Of a DNA stretch of 64,000 nucleotides, positions 56,801-64,000 are shown in pieces. The notes below the pieces were generated by a model, which was given only the letters and a program-made list of their open reading frames with translations, made no database searches and was not told the origin of the DNA. Numbering within the stretch: position 1 is the stretch's first letter; every line of letters starts with the position of its first letter. Source of the DNA: Ectocarpus siliculosus (taxonomy: Eukaryota > Sar > Phaeophyceae > Ectocarpales > Ectocarpaceae); assembly GCA_000310025.1 (NCBI GenBank), contig FN649750.1, forward strand, positions 1,960,313 to 2,024,312. The letters are read 5' to 3'. A program made the translations under genes and the position numbers.

Positions 56801-58176
56801 GCGGAAGAGGGTGCTCCTTCTGCTGCTGAAGGTGCGGTCGCCAAGGTGGGAGGAGCCGGGAGAAGAACCGCGGTCGCCGATAGCCGGAGACCGCCGTGGT
56901 GGTCGCAGCGCCACAGGTACTGGAGGAGGGCCTGGGCTAGGGCCGCCTTCATGCGGGCGTCGCCCACGGCCACGGAGTCGGCATTCCCACGCGCGGGAAG
57001 GCCGACCGCCATCATGCCAGGCTTGTCGCTGGCTGAGCCGGCGTCGACCAAAGCGCCGAAGATCCGGCACAGGTCGTCTAGGGAGGCTGTTTCCAGCTGC
57101 CGTCCGTGCGGTAGCACGCCCAGGCGGGTCAGGTCCATGACCCGCTCACCGCCGTTGCCACTCTTCGGCGCGCAGAGGTCGTATAACTGCTCGATGACTG
57201 CCTCGGGTCCTGGCGCGTGGAGGGCATCTAGCTGGAAACTCGGCACCGTTGCCATGATGAACCGGGAAGAAGAGAAACACAAACAGGGGAAAGGAACTAA
57301 TCCCAGAGGGACGGACGGTCGGGGTCGCCGCTCGAGGAGAGCGGAGGGCGCGGACGGATGATGAGCGTCTCAAAAAGGAGACTCTCCTTTCCTCTGTTTT
57401 CCTGTCTTGCACAGGTTTGACAAAAGGAAGTGAGAGTGTGTTCTTCCTCCTCCTTTGTTCTGGATCTTTACGTCTGGAGAATTCTTAAATCGTGCCTCTT
57501 TCTTCATTTCCTGTTTTGAGAATCCGAACATTCGTGTTTGCAGTGTGGTAACTTTTTTCGCCAGTCTTTTTGGTAGCATTGGGCTTCTGGGATACAGCAG
57601 TTGTGCCTCCAAAACCTGCGCAGCTGCGAAGCAATACCACGCAGGAAAAGCCCTGTGCTTTGCTGCTTTGCACCGGTCAACCCTTTCGCGCCTTCATGGG
57701 CCCAAACGGTCCAGTTATCTGGCGGCGGGTCTCATCGAAGTTCAGATTCTCCCAACACACAGAACTTTTCTTGTGGAATTTTCGACACCCCAACCAACCC
57801 CCCCTCTCACCTTGACGGCCGCATCGCAGCCGTGATCAAAGAGCTGCCCGAGCGGGCTGGAGCTGTTGGTTCTCCTGGCCTGCTTTCCGTCGATGGCGTC
57901 CAGCGTCTGGTACAAGAACAAGGCCAAGGCGAAGAGCAGGGAGCACCACGACGGCACCGTCTCCCCCTCCAGGCCCGGGCTGTAGCTCGTCACCAACAGC
58001 GACGCCAGGCACGTCCCGGCGAGGCCGATGAAGGTCACGAGGTTGGGCGCCATCCACATGGGGAGGAGCGTCACCGCCCAGTTCCAGAAGGGCGTGAGGA
58101 GGTTGTCGAGGTGCGTGTACGCGCCCGGTTTGTACTTGTACGCCGCGATCATGTCTAGATCTTGGTTCGACAGCAT
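44811..58176 (-). CDS. CDP-alcohol phosphotransferase (ethanolamine/choline phosphotransferase type)
   Basis: Exons: 58176-57811, 47760-47553, 47228-47050, 46438-46286, 45921-45806, 44985-44811, giving 398 residues, close to yeast CPT1/EPT1. Phases agree at all five junctions. The catalytic CDP-alcohol motif D-G-x2-A-R-x8-G-x3-D-x3-D is complete at residues 96-118. It follows the conserved P-x-W-M-A-P-N-L-V-T segment (39-48). Several hydrophobic helices follow, and the C-terminus resembles family members (I-x-C-F-R-I). The enzyme transfers phosphoethanolamine or phosphocholine from the CDP form to diacylglycerol, the last Kennedy pathway step, in the ER membrane. Sequence alone does not tell me which headgroup it uses. 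An upstream in-frame ATG at 58233 would add 19 residues; I chose 58176 from the family length. Intron 1 (57810-47761) is about 10 kb because it hosts a complete tyrosine-recombinase retrotransposon in the sense direction. Confidence 0.93.
47773..47794. repeat. (ATGG)n microsatellite
   Basis: About five ATGG units lie in the last bases of intron 1 of the phosphotransferase gene, near the acceptor at 47761. Confidence 0.8.
48208..48280 (-). repeat. Split direct repeat B2
   Basis: Outer 3' terminal repeat of the element. 73 bp, from the core AATCC to CACCTCCCGC, identical by eye to B1. Weaker similarity continues about 20 bp further. Confidence 0.9.
48311..48394. repeat. Hairpin with 16-bp perfect stem
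   Basis: GGAAAGAAATAAATAT (48311-48326) is exactly complementary to 48379-48394, with a 52-base loop. It lies between B2 and A2, in the 3' untranslated part of the retrotransposon. It might stabilise or end the transcript, which is inference. Confidence 0.75.
48493..48651 (-). repeat. Split direct repeat A2
   Basis: 159 bp, identical by eye to A1 at 57367-57525. Its inner tip is a small hairpin, GTCTC-AAAAAG-GAGAC. Confidence 0.92.
48647..48719 (-). repeat. Split direct repeat B1
   Basis: 73 bp, identical by eye to B2. It shares the 5-bp core with A2 (48647-48651), so B1-A2 equals the junction of a circular intermediate. Confidence 0.9.
48878..50452 (-). CDS. Retrotransposon tyrosine recombinase (integrase)
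   Basis: 524 residues, uninterrupted. The catalytic set is visible: Arg321 in K-R-G-V-E-L, His440 and Arg443 in H-S-F-R, Trp466 in the usual second His/Trp place, and the nucleophile Tyr475 in W-R-Y-M-R-L. The N-terminus (up to about 60) is hydrophobic and helical. It is followed by a zinc-ribbon-like C-P-E-C...C-Q-W-C (Cys78, 81, 92, 95), which I do not know as a standard part of this protein. A SAM-like DNA-binding domain should cover about 120-260. The enzyme would join a circular cDNA to the target by strand exchange at AATCC. Its ATG overlaps the stop of the RT ORF by 11 bases (ATGCTAAGTGA), so translation by termination-reinitiation is plausible. It lies just upstream of repeat B1. Confidence 0.93.
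   Translation of the reverse strand: MLSDEEFVRLVLNVSPVHVRWFVGQRILYQALQAVFTALGLIVSILEAIIPKRDRLGEAKLPPPPLVKVSASRARVLCPECHSENDDSFRFCQWCGYSIAQHQPRTTPPLQVDEEAISRRYQQFLNAWAEKASARSRSATWALFSNFLASRRNGSVSIENAQPKDVVEFLCWLDSCGSRRRTIVHAKHCEAVGTKDLTACSTDKGECSLRYAFDSLRTNHVSKLSMVFEKEMGVVTPWSKTMRVGNPVKSELVAQYMAFTTSEQKQAGVLVKQAPVILRSHLEKIIFPMQIRLQYASSDVERVTLARDIAFFSVAFSTTKRGVELTNILIQRILRLPNRSGLMCNFQWGKTQRDGADHILTVPYDEEYVAICPVRAVERFIAVGKQVGWDTTSGYLFPDISESMQGEAQRGKLPVATSRMSEALKRYAAAVGETQGFSLHSFRSGGAVSRALAGDSLSTIMQKAYWKSPKTAWRYMRLMEVVAPGSEGTAMVEGVSEEQYRQLNEFGLSEQSRSLSAFSNKPLL
50442..52835 (-). CDS. Retrotransposon reverse transcriptase-RNase H
   Basis: 797 residues, uninterrupted. RT palm: Asp258 in V-T-I-D-H-K-A-G-Y-H-H (motif A), A-F-G-W-C-S-A-P-F (about 291-299, motif B) and W-I-D-D (322-325) where most RTs have Y-x-D-D. 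RNase H follows with Asp504 (G-A-S-D-A-S), Glu541, Asp570 and Asp620 (N-A-E-A-D-G-I-S-R), so all four metal ligands seem present. The C-terminal 170 residues show no cytosine/adenine methyltransferase motif that I can see, unlike true DIRS elements, which supports a PAT/Ngaro-like assignment. A second in-frame Met at residue 16 is an alternative start. The protein copies the element RNA, probably in the cytoplasm or nucleus with gag. Confidence 0.94.
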   Translation of the reverse strand: MRHKSHTCSQQHTLVMAKQAQFSDIRDFLLHISCVSQVGSGAALFLAERAARTAHIRTQLVGGDLISASAKQSTVDLSNIRRLQQSHCLPDQARMWVTDDFVPAHLQTATEFWRDEILQDTPVGDRNTLLGWVKGVNVYDFVDTKATGIFHGASYNGADLTSIHLPNHVPDEHVSWVTSEVAKLAATGCVTRWKDVADVSVYAKPQMVLPLGVEPTKPRLIWDARWLNLMCRHHPFSMDGVGKVAQCAWPGAHQVTIDHKAGYHHVALDKGSWQYFGFEWEGELYVFTVLAFGWCSAPFIYASLSEAVARYLRARDIPVLTWIDDFYLTNFRSTRTLSYDEQLKAAQTTAYVALEVLYSAGYFISLKKCELIPTTSLVFLGIICDSDNRRFEVPEDKLAKLEAILVDAIASESITFQMLEKLAGKCTSLSVAVPVAALYTHHMYKSIAVFQRRGGRKPSMTIPVPKNSGLMFELKRWLEVREHFNGASWYRAEHKQLALTGASDASSGGWGGLIRSPGQPIFKAGGDFPLHVAQQHINVQEGYALQQTLRLFSDSQPSQLAGSTLISKVDSKVLHDAFKKGRSSNTLMHEIITDLFWLQVRRDFTLKLKWVSSEENAEADGISRPGSDDFVRLDERMFGDLCAWAGEQVTMDLMATPASVHKRWVDGRCTSEDLPFYSRYHTQGCAGVDVLTQNVRFMPGSTTEECFGFCFPPTSMVGVFLQHLEECRAKALVIVPDRKQYWFPRIADAATRSRTLSIGSGGESPFFRVHHQKGSERFHFKRSGMLAVVVDFARNAK
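53461..57255 (-). CDS. Retrotransposon gag-like protein, split by an intron, one frame break
   Basis: Exon 1 is 57255-56560 (232 codons, Met-Ala-Thr-Val start). It ends in a strong donor (AGCAAG then GTGAGTCTTG). Exon 2 starts at 54127 after CCCTTTCAG, in phase 0, with F-A-A-L-W. The frame runs to about 53885 (to V-W-V-H-D-K-L-M-S-Q). Then the homologous reading continues one base out of frame (P-K-P-R-R-V-V-K) to the stop at 53461. This may be a lesion, a programmed +1 shift or a base error. The end has paired Cys motifs: C-x2-C, then the CCHC knuckle C-x2-C-x4-H-x4-C, preceded by a Gly/Arg-rich stretch, typical for nucleic-acid-binding gag. Exon 1 has helical and Ala/Ser/Pro-rich parts with a basic patch. 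The 2.4-kb intron consists largely of repeats. An alternative is that the interior was inserted later. Confidence 0.68.
54130..55240. repeat. Purine-rich minisatellite, unit about 77 bp
   Basis: At least a dozen imperfect copies of a unit containing GAGATAGCGGAGAA, CGCTTGAGAAAACCGAG, AACGGTGA and AACCC. The five units from 54770 to about 55150 have a steady 76-79 bp period and the others are shortened. The plus strand is almost all A and G. It lies inside the predicted gag intron and produces long Phe/Ser/Leu frames on the minus strand. Confidence 0.88.
55435..56004. repeat. Tandem duplication of a 286-bp AT-rich segment
   Basis: Copies at 55435-55718 and 55721-56004 are nearly identical. 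Each starts ATATATTTATAGAGAGAGAG, contains an ATA-rich core and ends near GAAACGAAAAGGGG. They are within the predicted gag intron. A nearby polypyrimidine stretch on the minus strand could serve splicing. Confidence 0.9.
57367..57525 (-). repeat. Split direct repeat A1
   Basis: Outer 5' terminal repeat of the element. 159 bp, identical by eye to A2, ending at the core AATCC (57521-57525). The gag start codon lies 112 bp inside it, so it probably carries the promoter. Confidence 0.92.
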
Positions 58177-58509
58177 CTTCCCATCGCCGTCTCGCTGCCC
58201 TCGCCACCGCCCAGTAGTCTTTGTTTCGCACATGGCACACCCTTAAAGAACTATAAACTCTTGTTTTGCGTCCGGTGCTGATGTGATGCACAGTCAACGC
58301 ACCGGGTACACTTGCACGGGCTGCAGTGCCAGCTGCTGCCGACACAACTTTTCCGAGAGGAGCTCCACCAGCGGGGGGCTCCGCAGTTTGTAAAGCGGCG
58401 CAATCGATGTTGTACAGCAGGCCGGCCGGCTCGCCCCCTCTTCTCTGTCGGATCGCGGATCGCACCAGCAGGAAAAAACGGGTGCTGTTGTACTGTGCAT
58501 TGCCCAACC
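58177..58509. promoter_or_regulatory. Shared intergenic promoter of divergent genes
   Basis: About 330 bp separate the start codons of the phosphotransferase (minus) and the plastid-type protein (plus). Both 5' leaders and any promoter must lie here. No TATA box or named motif stands out. Confidence 0.45.
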
Positions 58510-61500
58510 ATGATGGACTGGGTCAGCTCCAAGGCCACCAGGCTCGTGATCCTGTTGCTGCTGTCCCAGGCTTGTGTTCTCTGCTCGGGGTTCGTCCCAG
58601 GGGTGTCGCCGTCGGCCTCTCCGTACCTGGCGCATCACGCCAAGTTCAGCCCCGACACGTCGACGACCAGCGCAGCAGGATACGACTTCTTCCGTGCCCT
58701 GACCCTTGGAAGCAAGCGGAGTGGTACTGCTGATGCCGTCACCAGCTCGCCAAGAAGGGGGCCAATAAGTCGGCTGTCCATGTCGATGTCCCCATCTCCT
58801 CCAGTCAAGCCGCCGGTATGTACACCGCGGCAGTCGGCGGGGAAGTGTAACAACTGCTGTAACTCGTCAGACCCAACTCGTGCTCGATGCAAGCAAGAAC
58901 AGGTTTACGCACAGGGCGTACCACGCACACCAACCTGATTTCGGTACGCCCGAAGCGACCGGCTGTAACATAGGGGGCAGCTTCGCCAGGAGAGAGAAAC
59001 AATATTGCGTGTTCTCCTTTCTGTATTTAGCTGTTAAAGCAAGGCTTTAGAACGTTTGCTGCTCGCCCAAAAATCGTCCTCAACTGGCCGCCCCTACGAT
59101 AGGGTGGGCCTCCGGTAGAACTCATCCTGCTATTGTGAAGGCATACCGAACCTAGCCTGTGCACCTACTTATCAGCAAGTAGGTATTTTTCTCGCAAGGG
59201 GCGGTATGAGAAGAGAGGCGTGAAGAGTTAGATCCCTCCATGTATGCACATGCCAACGAGCATTTGAAATATCGCGTTTTTGCGAGTCCCGTTTTTTTTT
59301 TTTCAAATTTCACGCGATGTCTGGCGGCAGAATATATTCATAAATTCCATCGGGGGACAAACGTGTGGATCGTCCGACCGCCCAACTCTTCAAGAACTCA
59401 TCGATTCTAGCATGAGTGGGGAACAGAGAGCGCCCCTTGTGCCCAGCCCCAACTCCTACACGTTTGCGTGTGTCAACGAAGGATGCTCCAAGCGCACAAG
59501 TAATGCAGCAGTAATGGAAGAGACACTTGTGTCAAGCTCAATGGCAGTGCCGCCTGCATGATGTGGGAGAGGCAAGGTTGCCGAGAAAAGCTTGTTGGGA
59601 GGCGAAGTGGGCCAACAAGAGGGGGGGATTACAACCCACGGAGTGGGCGCTATGTTTCTGTAGATGACATATGGAAGGAGAGGAGTAGGGCTCACCTACA
59701 TCCCTGGACAATGGATGCAGGGACAACATTCGGTAAAATGCAGGACTGGGGACATTTCGAGAACGTAGACGAAGAGTTACGAACGTAAACGAGGACAACG
59801 ACCAAGTGCACGTGTGAATGCGCCTCCGAGTGAGAAGACCGAGTTCATGTAGTTACAGAATGCCGGTTTTATGAAAAGGAGAGCGAGTTGTACATGACTC
59901 AGCTGGAAAAACTTGAAGGGAGTTACGGAGAGATGTTTGATGCACGGAACCGCCAGGCGCTATACTGGGGTATCGGAAGTGAGCTGAAAAGGCAGGAATT
60001 GACATCAGTAGGAAGTACTTGAAGTATAAGGATACGTAAAAAAAAACATGAGCCACCGTTGGCAACGTAAGAAGGGACGATTGGCCATCGGTGATCGATC
60101 CTATGGGAACAATACTCCGTCCTCTCGATGACTCGTTGTCCAACAGCTAAGTCATGCGAAACATACGAGTCCGCGCCGACACCCCCATGTACATGCACAC
60201 GATCTCGATCATCCCACTCAGCCCAAGAAACGCACGGGTGGCGGGGGGAACGGAGACGAGTTGTTCGTGCGTGAGCTGATCGAACCGGAGAAGAGCGTAA
60301 TTCTTACGAGCTGGAGGGACTACGCCCAGCGGGACGGCGGGGAAAAGTTCGCCGAGTGCATCGAGATCCTCAACAAGATGGTGAGAACAAGGAGACAGAC
60401 TGCTGATTTGGTGAACAGGGTGGGTGGGTAGGCATAGAAGGCCGATTTGGTTGCAAGCGGTCGTGTTGTAGAGGGGCAGACAATACGGTAGAGAGAACCC
60501 GTGTCCAGAGGTGCAAATCGTGGGGAACGGAACGAGACGGTTGGGATAGTCTCGTGAGTATTTTTGGTACGGGTCACTCGATGCTCTGGATCCACGATTG
60601 TGCAGAAATGGGACGTTGTCTGAATTCTAGGTGAAACAGAGGTCTGAACGAAAGATGCACATCCATCTCTCAGGGGGCACACTCTCGGAGGGCACGCAGA
60701 TTAGTCATGATGTGGGATAGACCCTTAGAAGTATACCTCCCAACCATCTCGCATCCTACGCTCTATATGGCACACCTAACAAAACAAGCACTATTGGTTC
60801 TATGGTACTCGTAGAAGCGCATGGCCGTGTCTGCCATTTTCGCGTCTATTTCATTGTTCGCTTCCTTTTGCTTGAACGAATGTCGTTTTGTACTGCATAT
60901 CTCAGGTTGCGTGGAGATCAGGGGTGGTTGCGGCACGCAAACGACGATTCACCCTAGCGTGCTGCAAGGGCTCGAGTGTTCAAGCCGTGGCTTGCGTGCA
61001 AATTGGACCGAAAAATGAATCCGTGCGGAGTTTTCTGGCCCAAGAGGCGTGCATGTCGGTGTGCCTCTTAAACGTCGACCCGTCAAGTCCTAAGTTTAAG
61101 GCTGGGGCTCACCTGTGTAGAGAGGTGAGTGAGAACCAGACAGACAGCCGTTACGTTTTTTTCGTGCAGCAGATCCTGTCCAAAGGCGGACACCGAGAAC
61201 GAGGGTGATAGCGTTCCTCTTGTGCTGCAGAATGCCCTGAGCGTATCTTCATGTGTCCACCTGGGGCAGAAATTGCGAGGCTGTCAACGAACCCCCATTG
61301 TGGATTTTTGTCGCTAGGGTTTCTACAAGGTTTATAATATGATACGTGTGGCGCAGGTGCAATGTCCCTTGAGTGTCAACTGTCATACACGCGTTTGTAC
61401 GGCATCTCCCCAGCCTTGTTTTCTGTCAATTTCATGTCTTATGTTCCCCCGCCTGCTCTCGCAAACTAACCCGACGTTCGCGCCCCAACCAACCAATGCG

Positions 61501-61609
61501 CATCTTCCAGATCAAGGACATTGGGAAGTTGGAGAACATGGCGGTATCGTTCGATCCGATCAAAGATATTTACTCCGGGCGCTTTTATGCTGCAACTCTC
61601 GCCATGTAG
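58510..61609 (+). CDS. Predicted plastid-targeted protein of unknown function (four exons)
   Basis: Exons: 58510-58815, 60222-60380, 60906-61124, 61511-61609, giving 260 residues. All junctions are phase 0 with good sites (GTATGT, GTGAGA and GTGAGT donors; CTCAG and TTCCAG acceptors). The N-terminus has a signal peptide (hydrophobic 12-24) followed by C-S-G-F-V-P. That Phe after the cleavage site matches the ASAFAP-type rule for heterokont plastid import, and a Ser/Thr/Arg-rich transit-like region follows to about residue 95. The mature part (about 150 residues) is mixed alpha/beta, including F-V-R-E-L-I-E-P-E and S-V-R-S-F-L-A-Q-E-A. I do not recognise the family. A small acyltransferase-like fold is conceivable but has no motif support. 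Further exons or a different 3' end are possible. Confidence 0.55.
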
Positions 61610-63800
61610 AGGTGGGCGGAGGCACGAAAGAGCTTATTTGGCCGCCCCACCCCACCCCCGCGTGGTACACCGGTGAAGTGCGGCGATTCGACGGTTGGTC
61701 GATCACCTCCCCCACACGTGGTGACGCTACGCGGGACACGGGGTTGTATGTAGGGACGTGAAATTGGTGCAAGCTGCCGCCACGGATGGTTCCCCGGATT
61801 CCTTCTGGTTCTTGTTTTTTGGCTTGAGAAAAAAGCCGTGCGTCATAGGCGTGGGCAACAAGAGCAGCCATTCGCATTGAGCACAACCAGCGTTGGATGG
61901 CTTGGCGATATATGAATGCACACAGGCCTGCTTATCGCACGGCTTGCCCATTGCTACCGGGCCAAACATGTGTCCCGATCGTGCTAGACGGCAACCGTCG
62001 TTGTGTAACGCCCGCGTTTTGTTAGTGAAAAGGGATCCCGCGGCGGGTGATAGAACCGCCGTGTGATCCCACCCTTTTGAGCTTCTTGAGCTGTGTGCCA
62101 TAGTGCTCTTTGGACTGCTGTTGGTTGTGTACGTCTGTTGGGGTTCGCTTGCCTACAAGACGTTGGTTTTTCACCAGAGCAGGTAAATCACACGTACAAT
62201 GTAGCTGTTTGGGTGTACTTTTTAATCTGGGACTAGGGGGGGTAATGGCCTGGCAGGCCTGGTGTCCTCGCATGTGTAACTCGGAGTCGCATGTGTAAAT
62301 CGGAGTTCGTGCGTCGCATGACGTGTCTGGCAGAAGTATCTGCCGTCTAGTGTTTTTTTTTTGGTCGAATGTTCAATGTACATGATGAGTTGTTGCTGGC
62401 GGTGTGTGGGTCAATAGTCAGACGGGACGCTCCTGTCGAAACATGTCACGTTGTGTGTCGGTAATAGCCTGCGCGAAATTTGTGTCTTGGGCGACGAGCA
62501 GCGTGGTGTATGATGTAGAGGGCGGTGGACAGAAGAGAGCATGAACGAACTCAAGCGTTGTACCATGCGCGAAGGGATACGACGCGGGGTGCTTTAAGTG
62601 GTAGGGGCCGCCTCCGGCTGCCTATTCACCGAACTGTTTCAAGTTTTGTTGTCATCATTGAAAGCATGAAATTCAGCCAAAATTATAAAATTATGTTCCT
62701 GGTTTGTTTCCAACGTATCCAAGGTTTGACATGGGCAAGCCCTAGGCGCAGGACCCCCTCTTGTTGGTACGGAAATTCTGCGTACTTCTTGCAACTGACC
62801 CAACCCTAACAGATATCATGGGTGTCAAGTCGGCTCAGGATGGTGCATACGAAAACAAGATTCGTCAACCACGGTGCCACCTATGATAGACCATTTGTGG
62901 TGGGCTTGGCGATAAGATTTCCTGCCCGTCGTGCAGACACTTTCAAGCCGCACCCTATTAGAATGCAGGTGTATCGGAGCATCTGTAGGTAAGTCGGGAA
63001 CATGAAACCCGCACGTTTAGCCACAAGGAGCTAGAGTGACAGCGGCATACACTCCCCTGGAAAAGGCCGCATCGTGCCAAGGGGCTTGGTCTGCCTTGAA
63101 AAGGTCACCCGGCCATATGGAGGCGATTCTGGGTTTCTCCATCAAGGCCGGCACCGGCACCGTGAAGACATCATTGAGTGTTGACGTGTACGGTGCTAAA
63201 GCCAGACTTGAAGGCTACAAAGAGGCAGTACATGAACGGGATTACAAGATGACGGCTGCAGGTAACGAGGGCACAAGCCCCTAACCCTGTGTGCATACAT
63301 CTGTCTGTCACGTGGACATTACACCGAAAGTAAATGCCGACGCACATGGTTGTCTTGCTGCTGTACTACCCGATGTTTTCAATGACAGATATTCTGTGTA
63401 TGGTGGAGCTGTTGGAGTACTGCTGTAGGAAGTGCGTCGAAACAGCGTGCGTCAAAGCTAGAATCAACCTGTTGAAGGATGGCCAAGGGGCCAAAGCGGC
63501 CTTGGATGGTTGAGAGCCCGTTCCTTGCGATGCCATCGGCTTCACATTGTGCGGCCGGCCTAATCCTAGGACGACTGTTCATCCCCCGGCGTCCTCGCGG
63601 GCGGTACATAGAATAAGTCCAGCGGCGCTAATAGCGTTTGTTTCCGGTTCTCCGGCATCGAGTGAGAACTTCACAGAAAGCCCGTCGACGGCGATAATAT
63701 CCTGGTCGAAGAAGATAACTCACAGCAGGTTTGACCAAACATAACGAACCCTGCGCGGTGTTGGGTAGAACACTGCGTTTGTCGTCATCGAAGAAGGGTT
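61610..63800. other. No supported gene
   Basis: Scattered open frames only. A stretch at 62065-62170 (plus) codes for a membrane-type helix and ends in a donor-like CAGAGCAG-GTAAAT, but has no acceptor or start in frame. A frame at 63036-63284 (plus) is open, without motif. Confidence 0.35.
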
Positions 63801-63807
63801 GAGAAAA

Positions 63808-64000
63808 GCTCGCCGAGACCGGCTTCTCTGCAGTGCTTCGCGAGGACCGACACTCCTTCTTTTTCCCCAAGTTCTATCAGGAGAGCAGGCAAGCGGCGTT
63901 CCTGATCCAAAGTTCGTCCGTTCGGGACTCGGACTTTTTCTTCTCCACGAACTGTAAGGTGCTTCCAACGCCAACCGCGCAGGGTGCTAACAAAATCTTC
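63808..64000 (+). CDS. Possible exon running off the window
   Basis: From about 63808 the plus strand stays open to the end with coding-like sequence (K-L-A-E-T-G-F; H-S-F-F-F-P-K-F-Y). A TGA lies just upstream in frame, so it would have to begin at a splice acceptor near 63804. A possible donor (AACTGTAAG-GTGCTT) occurs at 63957. No family recognised. Confidence 0.3.

Larger units (their letters stand above)
48208..57525 (-). mobile_element. Tyrosine-recombinase retrotransposon (DIRS order, PAT/Ngaro-type split direct repeats)
   Basis: A 9318-bp element sits in intron 1 of the phosphotransferase gene, same orientation. It codes for gag-like, RT-RNase H and tyrosine recombinase proteins, in that order. 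Repeats along the minus strand are A1 (57525-57367), then after the ORFs B1 (48719-48647), A2 (48651-48493) and B2 (48280-48208). B1 and A2 meet in a 5-bp core, AATCC on the plus strand. The same core ends A1 and B2, so joining the two outer ends recreates exactly the internal B1-A2 junction, as expected for integration through a circle. A1/A2 and B1/B2 appear identical, and no target duplication is seen. This fits recombinase-mediated insertion and recent activity. The family assignment rests on gene order and repeat layout. Confidence 0.92.

Noticed and set aside
56462-57361. 300-codon plus-strand frame
   Set aside because: It is antisense to gag exon 1, which has a better start, a splice donor and a coherent position in the element.
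57836-58507. 223-codon minus-strand frame, Arg/Ala-rich
   Set aside because: Out-of-frame shadow of phosphotransferase exon 1. It lacks the CDP-alcohol motif, which is in the other frame.
62065-62170. Membrane-helix exon with a good donor
   Set aside because: The frame opens right after a TGA with no acceptor or ATG, so no valid exon start exists.
1-64000. CRISPR arrays, bacterial operons, ribosome binding sites
   Set aside because: The spliced genes show this is a eukaryotic nuclear genome. The palindrome arrays are not spaced direct repeats.

Overview
The window looks like nuclear DNA of a photosynthetic stramenopile, most likely a brown alga of the Ectocarpus type. The coding sequence is split into many short exons with GTGAGT-like donors. 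Codons are GC-rich, introns are long and full of repeats, and trinucleotide tracts are common. One protein begins with a signal peptide followed by a Phe motif (heterokont plastid targeting). Interstitial telomere-like GGGTTA repeats are present. No species is proven. Most of the window is intron, intergenic DNA and transposon.

Layout. 1-27.4 kb: two paralogous nine-exon genes for membrane-anchored sulfotransferases lie tail to tail (plus strand 1066-11346, minus strand 27425-20148). Exons 2-9 have identical lengths in both copies. The last intron of the first copy holds a dead LINE retrotransposon, and the introns of the second hold three short TIR elements. The 8.8 kb between them has no gene I can support, but contains two arrays of CCATGG-centred palindromes. 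28.3-29.3 kb: a miniature LTR element (TRIM) with 260-bp LTRs and a 5-bp target duplication. 30.9-33.6 kb: long disordered minus-strand ORFs, uncertain. 34.9-41.0 kb: two divergent multi-exon genes, an F-box plus armadillo-like protein (minus) and a coiled-coil protein (plus). 44.8-58.2 kb: a six-exon CDP-alcohol phosphotransferase (ethanolamine/choline phosphotransferase) on the minus strand. 58.5-61.6 kb: a divergently transcribed four-exon gene for a predicted plastid protein. 61.6-64.0 kb: little that can be supported.

The standout is in intron 1 of the phosphotransferase gene. This roughly 10-kb intron carries a 9.3-kb tyrosine-recombinase retrotransposon (DIRS order, PAT/Ngaro-type split direct repeats) in the same orientation as the gene. 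It has a gag-like gene with a CCHC knuckle, an RT-RNase H ORF and a tyrosine recombinase ORF with the R-H-R-W-Y residues in place. Its A1, B1, A2 and B2 repeats are intact and show the 5-bp crossover core AATCC. Gag itself seems split by a 2.4-kb intron made of minisatellite and duplicated AT-rich DNA, and has one frame break. The repeat copies are identical over 159 and 73 bp, which suggests a young insertion.

Exon coordinates come from reading splice sites and phases by eye and, where possible, from comparing paralogs. No alignment or database search was run.
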